Positions 48,435-57,640 of a stretch of 64,000 nucleotides of DNA are shown piece by piece. The notes under the pieces are model-generated. The model ran no database searches, had not been told where the DNA came from, and worked only from the letters and a program-made list of their open reading frames with translations. This DNA is from Ferrimonas futtsuensis DSM 18154 (GTDB lineage Bacteria; Pseudomonadota; Gammaproteobacteria; Enterobacterales; Shewanellaceae), in NCBI RefSeq assembly GCF_000422645.1, contig NZ_AUGL01000006.1, positions 62,001-126,000 of the forward strand, given 5' to 3'. The number at the start of each line of letters is the position of its first letter. Within the stretch, counting starts at the first letter, position 1. A program made the position numbers and the translations under genes.

Positions 48435-49802
48435 ATGTCTGAGATTCACGGAAGGTGGTCCAATCGATTTACCTACATACTGGCTGCCACCGGCGCCGCG
48501 GTCGGACTGGGTAACATCTGGAAGTTTCCCTACATCATGGGAGAGAACGGCGGTGGCGCGTTCGTTCTTGTCTACCTGGTGTGCATCGCCCTCATTGGTG
48601 TCCCGGTTATGATGGCCGAGGTGATGATCGGCAAGTACGGCCGACTGGCCCCCTCCAAGTCGGTGATCAAGCTGGCCAAGGATTCCGGTCGGTCGAGCGC
48701 CTGGCGTGTGACCGGCTGGGGCGGGGTGATCGCCGGCTTCCTGATCCTCTCCTTCTATGTGGTGATCGCCGGTTGGGCGGTGGCCTACACCTGGTACGGC
48801 TTTACCGGCAGTTTCACCGGCCGTAGTGCCGATGAGATTGGTCAGTTGTTTACCAATCTCAACGCCAGCCCCTATCCGCTGCTCGGCTGGAGCGGGGTGA
48901 TCGTCCTGGGCACCATCCTGGTGGTGGGCAAGGGGGTTCAGAAGGGGCTGGAGAGAGCGGTCAACTACATGATGCCCATTCTGTTCGTTCTGTTGACCAT
49001 CATGGTGCTCTACGCCGCCAATACCGGTGAGTTTGCCGAGGCGGTGCGCTTCATGTTTGAGCCGGACTTCTCCAAACTTAGCTGGAACGGCGTGCTGATT
49101 GCCCTGGGCCACAGCTTCTTTACCCTGTCTCTGGCCTCGGGGATCATGATCATGTACGGCGCCTATCTGCCGGAGGGCACCTCCCTGGTCAAGACCTCGG
49201 TCTACATCGCTCTGATGGACACGTTGGTGGCGTTGATGGCCGGCCTGGCCATCTTCCCCGTGGTCTTCGCCAACGGGTTGCCCGCCGGGGCGGGACCGGG
49301 CCTCATCTTCCAGAGCCTGCCCATCGCCTTCGGCCAGATGCCACTGGGGGCGCTGTTCGGCGGCAGCTTCTTCCTGATGGTGGTGGTCGCGGCCTTTACC
49401 TCCTCCATCGCCCTGATTGAGTCCAGTGTGGCCTGGCTTGTAGAGCATCGGGGTTTGATGCGCTGGCAGGCGGCGTCCCTGGCCGGGCTTGCCATCTGGC
49501 TGATGAGCCTGCTGACGGTGTTCTCCCTCACCGGCGCCGAGTGGAGCGTGGTGTCGCTGTGGGGCGACATCAGAATGAGTTACTTTGATCTGCTGGATTA
49601 CATTACCGCCAACATCATGTTGCCGCTGGGAGGCCTGATCATCTCTGTATTCAGTGCCTGGGCAGTAAAGGAGGAGATCAGCCGTAAGATGCTGGACACC
49701 GAGCCCGCGCTCTATCTTCTGTGGCAGAGCTGCCTGAGATACATCGCGCCGGTGGCCATCGTCCTGGTGTTCCTCAACCTGATTGGGGTGCTCAACCTGT
49801 AG
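48435..49802 (+). CDS. Sodium-dependent transporter, NSS/SNF family
   Basis: The ATG at 48435 (MSEIHGRWSNRFTYI) follows a GGAGGGAG; the frame further upstream is not homologous. The 455 residues form about eleven membrane helices. TM1 has the unwound NSS signature AAVGLGNIWKFPYIMGENGGGAFVLVYL, which binds sodium and substrate; TM6 has LGHSFFTLSLASGIMIMYGAY. Bacterial members such as LeuT and MhsT move amino acids. The residues seen do not tell which one. It is a single-gene unit between two terminators. Confidence 0.93.
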   Translation: MSEIHGRWSNRFTYILAATGAAVGLGNIWKFPYIMGENGGGAFVLVYLVCIALIGVPVMMAEVMIGKYGRLAPSKSVIKLAKDSGRSSAWRVTGWGGVIAGFLILSFYVVIAGWAVAYTWYGFTGSFTGRSADEIGQLFTNLNASPYPLLGWSGVIVLGTILVVGKGVQKGLERAVNYMMPILFVLLTIMVLYAANTGEFAEAVRFMFEPDFSKLSWNGVLIALGHSFFTLSLASGIMIMYGAYLPEGTSLVKTSVYIALMDTLVALMAGLAIFPVVFANGLPAGAGPGLIFQSLPIAFGQMPLGALFGGSFFLMVVVAAFTSSIALIESSVAWLVEHRGLMRWQAASLAGLAIWLMSLLTVFSLTGAEWSVVSLWGDIRMSYFDLLDYITANIMLPLGGLIISVFSAWAVKEEISRKMLDTEPALYLLWQSCLRYIAPVAIVLVFLNLIGVLNL

Positions 49803-49836
49803 TCGCAGCCGCTTATCGCTGTGCAATTCTAAAGCA

Positions 49837-49872
49837 AACGCGCCGCCTCAATCTGGGGCGGCGCGTTTTATT
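49837..49872 (+). terminator. Rho-independent terminator of the transporter gene
   Basis: AACGCGCCGCC / GGCGGCGCGTT with a loop of about 8 nt, then TTTATTG. Confidence 0.85.
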
Positions 49873-49962
49873 GTTATAATGGCCCACGATTCATTTTTCC
49901 GGGCGATCACCGACACGGATTCGGTGGCGACCTCCGTCCGGCCAGCTCCCAGGAGAACAACC

Positions 49963-52542
49963 ATGTCGCAGCCGACAGCCCGCCACCGACTGGATTATCA
50001 GGCCAGTCCGTTTCAGATTGACACCCTTCACCTGACAGTGCAGCTGGAGGACCATGCCACCTTGGTGACCGCCGAGAGTGCCATCCGGCGCACCCAGGCG
50101 GGTGCGGCCGAGCTGGCGCTGGTGGGCGAGGAGCTGGCGCTGGTCTCCGTTTCCATCGATGAGGTTGCCTTGTCGGCAGACGAGTATCGCCTGGAAGAGG
50201 GCAAGCTGGTGCTGCCCATGGACAGGGATAGCGCGCGTCTGACCCTGGTTACCCGCATCGACCCGGCCAACAATACCGCCCTGGAAGGGTTGTATAAGTC
50301 CGAAGGCACTTTCTGTACCCAATGTGAAGCGGAAGGGTTCAGGCGCATCACCTATTTCCTGGACCGACCGGATGTGCTGGCGCGGTACACCACCCGAATC
50401 GAAGCGGATAAGGCGGCCTATCCCTACCTGTTGGCCAACGGCAACAAGGTGGACAGCGGCGATCTGGACGGCGGACGCCACTTTGCCACCTGGGTGGACC
50501 CTTTCCCCAAGCCCAGTTACCTGTTTGCCCTGGTGGCCGGTGACTTCGATCTGCTGGAGGACAGTTTTACCACCGCCAGTGGCCGCGACGTGGCCTTGCA
50601 GCTGTTTGTCGACAAGGGCCAGAAAGGGCGGGGGCACCACGCCCTGGCCAGCCTGAAACGGGCGATGAAGTGGGACGAGGAGAGGTTTAACCTGGAGTAC
50701 GACCTCGACATCTACATGGTGGTGGCGGTGGACTTCTTTAACATGGGGGCCATGGAGAACAAGGGCCTGAACGTGTTCAACTCCAAGTGTGTGCTGGCCG
50801 ACAGTGACAGCGCCACCGATGCCGAGTTTGACCGCATCGAGTCGATCATCGGCCATGAGTATTTCCACAACTGGACCGGCAACCGCATTACCTGCCGCGA
50901 CTGGTTCCAGCTGAGCCTGAAAGAGGGACTGACCGTATTCCGTGATCAGGAGTTTTCCTCGGATCTCGGCAGCCGGGCGGTGCACCGCATCGAAGCGGTT
51001 AAGGTGATCCGTGGCATTCAATTTGCTGAAGACGCAGGCCCAATGGCCCATCCGATCAGGCCCGACAAGGTGATCGAGATGAACAACTTCTACACGGTAA
51101 CCGTGTATGACAAGGGCGCCGAGATCATCCGCATGATGCACACTCTGTTGGGTGAGCAGGGGTTTCAGAAAGGGATGGCCCTCTATGTTGAGAGGCACGA
51201 CGGTCAGGCGGTCACCTGCGACGACTTTGTTCAGGCGATGGAAGAGGCCAGTGGCGTGGATCTGACCCTGTTCCGTCGTTGGTACAGCCAGTCCGGGACC
51301 CCGGTCCTGACCGTGGAGGAGGAGTTCGATGCCGAGGCGGCTCAGTACAAGTTGCATCTGCGCCAACACACCCCGGCCACGGCCGATCAGGCCCAGAAAC
51401 AGCCTCTGCACCTGCCGGTGAGACTGGAGCTGCTGAGCACCTCAGGCCAGGCCCTCGAATTGACTCTCGATGGTCAGCCCTTCGACGGCCTCTACAGCCT
51501 GACCGAACCACAGGCAACCCTGACCTTTGATGGGGTGAACGCCAAGCCTGTGGCCTCCTTGCTGCAGGAGTTCTCTGCGCCGGTGAAGCTCAGCTTTGCC
51601 CAGAGTGAGGCCGAGCAGATTCATCTGATGAGTTACGCCAATAACGCGGTGGCCCGTTGGGATGCCGCACAGGGGATCCTGGCCAACGCGGTATTCGTCA
51701 CCCTGGAGGGCGACACGCCGGACAGCGATGCCCTGGCACGCGCCTTTGGCCAGATCCTGGCCGATGACCGCCTGGACGCCGCTCTGGTGGCCCAGATGTT
51801 GACGCTGCCTTCGGTCTCCACCCTGATGGAGATGCACAGCGGCTGCGACGTGGTGGCGCTGCACCAGGCCCGTCGTCAATTGCAGACGACTCTGGGCAGT
51901 GCCCTGGCAGCTGAGATGGAACTGGCGTATCAGCGCTGCGTGGCGGCGAACGACGCCCCTCACCGTGCGTTGAAGAACCTGTTGCTGGAGTTTAAGGCTC
52001 TGTGCGGGGAGTCCGAGCGGGTGCTGGCCCAATATGAGCAGGCCAGCAACATGACTGAAACCCTGGGGGCGCTGCGTGCAGCCAACCAGGGACTGTTGCC
52101 ACAACGTCGGCAGATGATGACCGACTTTGAGGTCAAATGGCGCCACGATCCCTTGGTGATGGACAAATACTTCAGCCAGCTGGCCACCACCCCCATGGAG
52201 GTGGTGCCGCTGCTCGAGGAGATCAATCGGGCGATGTCACACGCCGCGTTCGACATCGGCAACCCCAACCGGGTCCGTGCCCTTGTGGGTGCCTTTGCCG
52301 ATGGTAACCCCAAGGCGTTCCACGATGCCTCCGGCGCCGGGTATCGCTTCCTGACCGAGCAGTTAATCAAATTGAACGGCATCAACCCTCAGTGCGCCGC
52401 GCGCATCATCACGCCTCTGATTGGCTTTAAGCAGCACACGGGGGAGCGTCAGCAGCAGATGCGTCAGTGCCTGGAGCAGCTGATGGCATTGGAGGATCTC
52501 TCTAAGGATCTGTATGAAAAGGTCAGCAAGAGTCTGAGTTAA
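49963..52542 (+). CDS. pepN: Aminopeptidase N
   Basis: PepN is the main cytoplasmic aminopeptidase (M1 family, zinc). The ATG at 49963 (MSQPTARHRLDYQASPF) has AGGAG seven nt upstream and gives 859 residues, close to the E. coli 870. GAMEN at 262-266 recognises the free N-terminus; HEYFHNW at 298-304 with the later Glu in LKEGLTVFRDQEF forms the zinc site. The C-terminal DUF3458 and helical domains are complete. A DUF2835 gene follows after 36 nt. Confidence 0.98.
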   Translation: MSQPTARHRLDYQASPFQIDTLHLTVQLEDHATLVTAESAIRRTQAGAAELALVGEELALVSVSIDEVALSADEYRLEEGKLVLPMDRDSARLTLVTRIDPANNTALEGLYKSEGTFCTQCEAEGFRRITYFLDRPDVLARYTTRIEADKAAYPYLLANGNKVDSGDLDGGRHFATWVDPFPKPSYLFALVAGDFDLLEDSFTTASGRDVALQLFVDKGQKGRGHHALASLKRAMKWDEERFNLEYDLDIYMVVAVDFFNMGAMENKGLNVFNSKCVLADSDSATDAEFDRIESIIGHEYFHNWTGNRITCRDWFQLSLKEGLTVFRDQEFSSDLGSRAVHRIEAVKVIRGIQFAEDAGPMAHPIRPDKVIEMNNFYTVTVYDKGAEIIRMMHTLLGEQGFQKGMALYVERHDGQAVTCDDFVQAMEEASGVDLTLFRRWYSQSGTPVLTVEEEFDAEAAQYKLHLRQHTPATADQAQKQPLHLPVRLELLSTSGQALELTLDGQPFDGLYSLTEPQATLTFDGVNAKPVASLLQEFSAPVKLSFAQSEAEQIHLMSYANNAVARWDAAQGILANAVFVTLEGDTPDSDALARAFGQILADDRLDAALVAQMLTLPSVSTLMEMHSGCDVVALHQARRQLQTTLGSALAAEMELAYQRCVAANDAPHRALKNLLLEFKALCGESERVLAQYEQASNMTETLGALRAANQGLLPQRRQMMTDFEVKWRHDPLVMDKYFSQLATTPMEVVPLLEEINRAMSHAAFDIGNPNRVRALVGAFADGNPKAFHDASGAGYRFLTEQLIKLNGINPQCAARIITPLIGFKQHTGERQQQMRQCLEQLMALEDLSKDLYEKVSKSLS

Positions 52543-52578
52543 GTCGGGAAGGGCGGCTGGTAACGGCCGCCCACATCT

Positions 52579-52797
52579 ATGCAATACATCTTCGATCTCG
52601 CCATCGGTTGGCAACAGATGCAGCGCTACTACCAGGGGCAGGCCCAGGTGGTGGTGGTGCGGTGTTTGCGGGGCAGGGTGATCCATCTGCACCCCAGATA
52701 TCTGCGCCCCTTCCTCTCCGCCCGAGGCATCCATGGGCGCTTTCAACTGACCCTCGACAGCCAGGGCCAATTCCTGAATTTGCAACGATTTGAATAA
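52579..52797 (+). CDS. DUF2835 family small protein
   Basis: The 72-residue product has the pattern of the DUF2835 family: FDLAIGWQQMQRYYQG, then VVVVRCLRGRVIHLHPRYLRPFL and GIHGRFQLTLD. It is soluble, probably a small beta-rich fold. No function is known for the family to my knowledge. It is likely co-transcribed with pepN; DUF2835 genes often follow pepN in these bacteria, as far as I recall. Confidence 0.8.
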   Translation: MQYIFDLAIGWQQMQRYYQGQAQVVVVRCLRGRVIHLHPRYLRPFLSARGIHGRFQLTLDSQGQFLNLQRFE

Positions 52798-53099
52798 CAA
52801 CCCATTAATAGAGCAATAACTTCAAACGGGTGTTGTAATTCTAACTTGCCGACCTTTTCCTGATAAAGCCCGATGAATTCAATGGTTTACGCAGTTGCTG
52901 AAACTGAATGTGTGACATGAATCAAATTTACCCCTGTGAATTCGGGCAAAACTTTACTTAACCTCCTAAAAATTCAGCGGATTCTCTCTCCTAAAAAGGT
53001 TGCTCCCTTACCGTCGTTGTTGTAACAATGGGGTTAATGTGTCGTTACACTGACGGCGCACAACAAAACTATAAATTCAGGGAAGGGAGAACCGCGACA
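52798..53099. other. Regulatory gap before the envelope operon
   Basis: No gene is seen. The gap is AT-rich compared with its flanks. It holds a possible CRP site at 52911-52926 and a weak TTGCTC-17-TAACAA promoter at 53000-53028. A GGGAGA before 53100 is the ribosome site of the DUF1302 gene. Confidence 0.5.
52911..52926. promoter_or_regulatory. Possible CRP binding site
   Basis: TGTGACATGAATCAAA fits TGTGA-N6-TCACA fully in the left half and in three of five bases on the right. It lies about 190 nt before the start at 53100. This is a motif reading only. Confidence 0.3.
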
Positions 53100-55175
53100 A
53101 TGAGACAAGGCGCTAAGGTTTTTCGCCGCTCCGCGCTGGCAGCCAGCATCTGTACGGTGTTAGCCGCTCCGGCCTCAGCAGTTACCTTTAATTGGGGAGA
53201 GATAGAGGGGAGTTTTGACTCCACCTGGACAGTCGGTGCGGCCTGGCGGGTCGAAGACCGCGATTATGGCAAAGTGGCCAAATCCAGTCAGCCCGGTCTG
53301 GACTGGACTGGCTATGGATTTGATTTCGCTGGTGGTGGCTTCAATGAGGTCTACGCTGGCGATCAGCTGTTTGCCCTGCCAGGGTCCTATTCCGCCAACC
53401 AGGATCTGGGCAACCTGCTCTATGATCAGGGCGACACCTTTACCGAGGTGTTTAAAGGCCTGCACGAGCTGGAACTGGTGTACGACAACATGGGTGTGTT
53501 CATCCGTGGCATGTACTTCTATGACAAGCGACTCGAAGACTCGGACTTCGATTACCGCAACCCGGTTTCCGGTGCCAAGTACGACGTGTGTGAAGATTCC
53601 AAGGCGGCAGAGTACGCCTGTTCCGACATCCGTCTGCTGGATGCCTACTTCTTCGCCGACTGGGATCTGGGTGACATGCCCCTCTCCATTCGAATCGGTG
53701 AACAGGTGGTCAGCTGGGGCGAGAGCACCCTGATCGCCCACGGCATCAACTCCATCAACCCCGTTGACCTTGCCCGCCTGCAGGCACCGGGAGCCGAACT
53801 CAAAGAAGCCTTCATTCCCGTGGGCATGGTATGGGCCTCCCTGGGCCTGACCGAAAACCTCAACGTAGAGGCGTTCTACCAATACCGCTGGGAGCAGACC
53901 CGTCTGCCGGTAACCGGCACCTACTTCTCCAGCAATGACTTTGCAGGAGCGGGTGGTTACGTAAACAACGCCCAACTGGGTTTCACCTCCAACCCGGACA
54001 ATACCCTGGACTGGGTACTCGAGCAGTACGCGCAGCTCAGCGCAGTCGCCGCGCAGAGCCTGGAAGCCGGTGGCCCAGCCGCTCTGGCCGGCCTGGGCAC
54101 TGCCGCCATCGCCTACCCAACCAAGGTGACCCTGATCAACTATGAGCAGGAGCCCGATGACCAGGGGCAATACGGTATCAAGCTCGGGTACTTCGCCCCG
54201 GAGCTGAATGACACCGAATTTGGCTTCTACTACATGAACTACCACAGCCGTCGTCCGCTGATCAGTGGCCAAACCGCCAACTTCGGCGCCGAGGCCGTTG
54301 GGGCGGATCTGGCCACATTGGCGGGTCTGGACGGCGAGGTGTCTCGTAATGATCTTCTGCAGCTTAACTCCTTCTCCAAGGCAACCCTGGAGTACCCGGA
54401 AGACATCAAGCTGTACGGCATCTCCTTCAACACTACGGTCGGTGACACATCGGTAGCCGGTGAAATTGCCTACCGTCAGGATGAGCCGCTGCAGATCGAT
54501 GACGTTGAGCTGTTGTTCGCAGCCATGCCGGAGCAGTTGTACAACGCAGACCCCGAAGCTTTCGCCATCTTCGAAAACCTGTCTCAGTACGTGAAGCCGG
54601 ATGGCACCAAGGTAGGACCCGGCGAATACGCGCCAGGCTATGTGCTGACCGACAGCACTCAGGCGCAGATGACCCTGACACACATCTTCGGCCCGACCAT
54701 GGGCGCCGACAACTTCCTGATGCTGGCCGAAGTGGGTGGTGTCTGGTTGCACGACATGCCTGACTCTGCGGTATTGCGGATGAACGGTCCGGGGACGGAG
54801 CGTGCCGGCGCGGAAGGTCGCGAAGATAACCTGGCGGTGCTGGATATTCTGCACAACGGCCCGGAAGAGGATGCCTTCCCCACAGACAATGCCTGGGGCT
54901 ATCGTCTGGTGGCCAAGTGGGATTACTCCAATGTGGCCTTCGGTTGGAACCTGTCACCCCGAGTGGTGTTCTCTCACGACGTGAGCGGTACCACGCCGGA
55001 CCCACTGTTCCTGTTTGTCGAAGATCGTAAGTCCGCCTCGGTGACCTTCGCCTTCGACTATCAGAGCCGTTGGTCCGCTGACCTGGCCTACAACGCTTTC
55101 TGGGATGGAAAGGGTTCTACCAACTCTATGGACGACAAAGATTTTGTCTCCTTTAACCTGAAGTTCTCAATCTAA
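53100..55175 (+). CDS. DUF1302 family outer-membrane protein
   Basis: The ATG at 53100 (MRQGAKVFRRSALAAS) follows GGGAGA; ATG 53028 is in frame but lacks a site. The 691 residues begin with a signal peptide (to about residue 27, APASA) and then show alternating polar/hydrophobic strands throughout, e.g. GSFDSTWTVGAAWRV and LSIRIGEQVVSWGEST, ending with a strand DFVSFNLKFSI with a terminal hydrophobic residue before Ile, as in outer-membrane beta-barrels. It belongs to the DUF1302 family, which occurs with DUF1329, YCF48-like and MMPL genes in many gammaproteobacteria. The cargo is unknown; a hydrophobic compound is likely given its RND partner. Confidence 0.85.
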   Translation: MRQGAKVFRRSALAASICTVLAAPASAVTFNWGEIEGSFDSTWTVGAAWRVEDRDYGKVAKSSQPGLDWTGYGFDFAGGGFNEVYAGDQLFALPGSYSANQDLGNLLYDQGDTFTEVFKGLHELELVYDNMGVFIRGMYFYDKRLEDSDFDYRNPVSGAKYDVCEDSKAAEYACSDIRLLDAYFFADWDLGDMPLSIRIGEQVVSWGESTLIAHGINSINPVDLARLQAPGAELKEAFIPVGMVWASLGLTENLNVEAFYQYRWEQTRLPVTGTYFSSNDFAGAGGYVNNAQLGFTSNPDNTLDWVLEQYAQLSAVAAQSLEAGGPAALAGLGTAAIAYPTKVTLINYEQEPDDQGQYGIKLGYFAPELNDTEFGFYYMNYHSRRPLISGQTANFGAEAVGADLATLAGLDGEVSRNDLLQLNSFSKATLEYPEDIKLYGISFNTTVGDTSVAGEIAYRQDEPLQIDDVELLFAAMPEQLYNADPEAFAIFENLSQYVKPDGTKVGPGEYAPGYVLTDSTQAQMTLTHIFGPTMGADNFLMLAEVGGVWLHDMPDSAVLRMNGPGTERAGAEGREDNLAVLDILHNGPEEDAFPTDNAWGYRLVAKWDYSNVAFGWNLSPRVVFSHDVSGTTPDPLFLFVEDRKSASVTFAFDYQSRWSADLAYNAFWDGKGSTNSMDDKDFVSFNLKFSI

Positions 55176-55190
55176 GAGGGGAGAGGAGTA

Positions 55191-56555
55191 ATGCAAGTAA
55201 AACCACTATTCGCGGCCATGCTGGCCCTGAGCTGCAGCTTTGGCGCCATGGCTAAGGTGACCCCGGAACAGGCTAAGGCCCTGGGTGACACTCTGACGCC
55301 TGTGGGCGCCGAGAAGGCCGGCAACGCAGACGGTTCCATTCCAGCCTGGACGGGCGGGATCACCGAAGCGCCTGCCGGATACAAGCCCGGCGACTTTCAC
55401 GCCGATCCCTATGCCGGCGATCAGGCGCTCTATACCATTACCGCCCAAAACATGGGCCAATATGGCGAGCTTCTGACCCCCGGGGTGAAGAAGATGTTCG
55501 AGATGTACCCGGACACCTTCAAGATGACCGTCTATCCGACCCATCGAAGCGCGTCCTATCCGCAGTTTATCTATGATGCCTCCATCGCCAACGCCAGCAC
55601 CGCCGAACTGGTGGCCGGGGGCAACGGCTTGAAGAACGCCGCCATTGGTGTGCCGTTCCCGATGCCGCAAAATGGCCTGGAAGCGATCTGGAACCACATC
55701 CTGCGCTATCGTGGTGCCGATGCCCAGATCCTCCGGGGTCAGGCTGCGCCCACCGCCGGCGGCAGCTACACCCTGGTGAAGACCGATGAGAAGATCAAGT
55801 TCCTCTACTCCCGCCCGGATGCCAACGCCGAACAGCTGCAGAAAGACAACCTGCTGTTCTACTTCAAGCAGGTGGTGACCTCTCCGGCCCGTCTGGCGGG
55901 GACCGCTCTGCTGGTTCACGAGACCATGGATCAGGAGAAGGAGCCTCGTAAGGCCTGGACCTACAACACGGGTCAGCGCCGGGTACGTCGTGCGCCCAAT
56001 GTGGCGTTCGATACCCCTGGCACCGCGTCCGACGGCATGCGAACTACCGATGACTTCGACATGTACAACGGCTCCCCCTCCCGTTACAACTGGGAACTCA
56101 AGGGCAAGAAGGAGATCCTCATCCCCTACAACAACTACAAGTTGCACGGGGCCGATGTGAAGTATAAGGACATCCTTAAGCCTGGCCACATCAACATGGA
56201 CCTGGTTCGCTGGGAGAAGCACAGGGTGTGGGAGGTGGAAGCGACCCTCAAAGACGGCATCAGCCACCTGTACAAGACCCGTACCTTCTACCTGGACGAG
56301 GACAGCTGGCAGGTGAGCCTGGTGGACCTGTATGACAAGCGTGACCAGCTCTATCGCGTCGGCATGGCCCATGCGGTGAACTACTACGACCTGCCCACTC
56401 TGTGGACCACCCTGGAGGTGTTCTACGATCTGAGCTCCCGCCGCTACCTGGCCATGGGCCTGGATAATGAAGATGGCGTGGCCAGCTTCGAGGAGGAGTT
56501 CAGCGTTCAGAAGGAGTTCACCACTAACGCTCTGCGTCGCAGCGGTCGGCGCTAA
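55191..56555 (+). CDS. DUF1329 family exported protein
   Basis: The 454-residue protein has a signal peptide (to about residue 21, SFGAMA-KVTPEQAKALG) and the DUF1329 layout: an N-terminal segment GGITEAPAGYKPGD, a middle part rich in beta-strands, and the core RKAWTYNTGQRRVRRAPNVAFDTP followed by DDFDMYNG and KKEILIPYNNYKLH. The core has the order of strands of LolA/LolB-like lipid carriers, a relation suggested for this family; it is inferred, not shown here. The gene follows DUF1302 after 15 nt and is likely its periplasmic partner. Confidence 0.85.
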   Translation: MQVKPLFAAMLALSCSFGAMAKVTPEQAKALGDTLTPVGAEKAGNADGSIPAWTGGITEAPAGYKPGDFHADPYAGDQALYTITAQNMGQYGELLTPGVKKMFEMYPDTFKMTVYPTHRSASYPQFIYDASIANASTAELVAGGNGLKNAAIGVPFPMPQNGLEAIWNHILRYRGADAQILRGQAAPTAGGSYTLVKTDEKIKFLYSRPDANAEQLQKDNLLFYFKQVVTSPARLAGTALLVHETMDQEKEPRKAWTYNTGQRRVRRAPNVAFDTPGTASDGMRTTDDFDMYNGSPSRYNWELKGKKEILIPYNNYKLHGADVKYKDILKPGHINMDLVRWEKHRVWEVEATLKDGISHLYKTRTFYLDEDSWQVSLVDLYDKRDQLYRVGMAHAVNYYDLPTLWTTLEVFYDLSSRRYLAMGLDNEDGVASFEEEFSVQKEFTTNALRRSGRR

Positions 56556-56573
56556 ATCTTAAAACTACAATAA

Positions 56574-56593
56574 GGGGGCAGGTAACTGCCCCC
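56574..56593 (+). other. Intercistronic hairpin with GNRA loop
   Basis: GGGGGCAG / CTGCCCCC is a perfect eight-pair stem with a GTAA (GNRA) loop, between the DUF1329 stop and the YCF48-like start, only 3 nt before that start. It leaves little room for a ribosome site, so it may lower translation of the third gene or protect the mRNA of the first two. Confidence 0.65.
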
Positions 56594-56596
56594 GGT

Positions 56597-57631
56597 ATGG
56601 ATACCACTATGCGGTTAATGATGTTGATTCCGCTTGCCCTGATGGGTGGTCACGCCATGGCGGAGCCACCGGCTCCCACCCCCCTGGCGGCGATCCAAGC
56701 CCCCAAAGCCCAAACCAGTCCAATGATGAGCCTTTCCCCGGCGGGAGACGCTCTGGTGGCCGTAGGCAGTCGGGGACAGGCGCTGGTCAAGACAAGCGGA
56801 AATGAGGAATGGCAACAGGCCGAAGTGCCGGTGAGTACGCTGTTGACTCGAGTGTTTATGCTCAATGATCAGCAGGGGTGGGCGGTTGGCCACGATGCCG
56901 CAATACTTCACACCACCGACGGTGGCCAAAGCTGGAGCCTGCAACAGTGGCGCCCGGATCTGGAAGTGCCTCTGCTGGACATCCATTTCCAGAATGAAAG
57001 GCAAGGGGTGGCCGTGGGCGCCTACGGCCAGTTGTTCCGAACCCGGGATGGGGGAAAATCCTGGCAGTTTGAGTTCCTTGACAGCCTGCTGATTGAGGAC
57101 GACCGCCTCTACCTGGAGGAGATACGCGCCGACAGTGAAGAGGATTACCTGGCGGAGCGCGCGGCCATGCTGCCACACATCAATCGGATCCTGCCTCTGC
57201 CCGGGGGCGATCTGTTCGCCGTTGGGGAGATGGGGTTGATGGCACGTTCCAGTGATTATGGCCGTACCTGGCAACGACTTCCTGAGATCTATTTTGGCTC
57301 CCTGTCTGATATGGCCATGGGCGCAGATGGACGCTGGGTGGTCGTGGGGTTGCGCGGCAATGTGTTTGAGAGTCGCGATCAGGGAGAGAACTGGACCCCC
57401 GTGGAGATGGGGACCCAGGGCACGTTTAACAGCATCCGGCGGCTGTCCGATGGCACCCTGGTGATGGTGGCCAATGGCGGCGACCTTGCCTATCGCAGAC
57501 CTGGAGACGCGGACTTTACCCTAGTCCGCGTGGCCAAGGGGCAGGACCTGGTTGATCTCGTGGAAAACGGCGAGGGCAACCTGTGGTTGGCCGGCAGTCA
57601 CGGCGTTCAACCATTCACCATTAAGAAGTAA
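56597..57631 (+). CDS. YCF48-like beta-propeller, exported
   Basis: The 344 residues carry a signal peptide (MLIPLALMGGHAMA) and repeated BNR/Asp-box-like units: GWAVGHDAAILHTTDGGQSW, GVAVGAYGQLFRTRDGGKSW, LMARSSDYGRTW and NVFESRDQGENW. These build a propeller of the YCF48 (photosystem II assembly factor) type, which in bacteria is found outside photosynthesis next to RND transporters. The start could be 56597 or the Met at 56609; the hairpin just upstream argues for 56609. It is followed by the RND gene after 9 nt. Confidence 0.8.
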   Translation: MDTTMRLMMLIPLALMGGHAMAEPPAPTPLAAIQAPKAQTSPMMSLSPAGDALVAVGSRGQALVKTSGNEEWQQAEVPVSTLLTRVFMLNDQQGWAVGHDAAILHTTDGGQSWSLQQWRPDLEVPLLDIHFQNERQGVAVGAYGQLFRTRDGGKSWQFEFLDSLLIEDDRLYLEEIRADSEEDYLAERAAMLPHINRILPLPGGDLFAVGEMGLMARSSDYGRTWQRLPEIYFGSLSDMAMGADGRWVVVGLRGNVFESRDQGENWTPVEMGTQGTFNSIRRLSDGTLVMVANGGDLAYRRPGDADFTLVRVAKGQDLVDLVENGEGNLWLAGSHGVQPFTIKK

Positions 57632-57640
57632 GGAGCTGTT

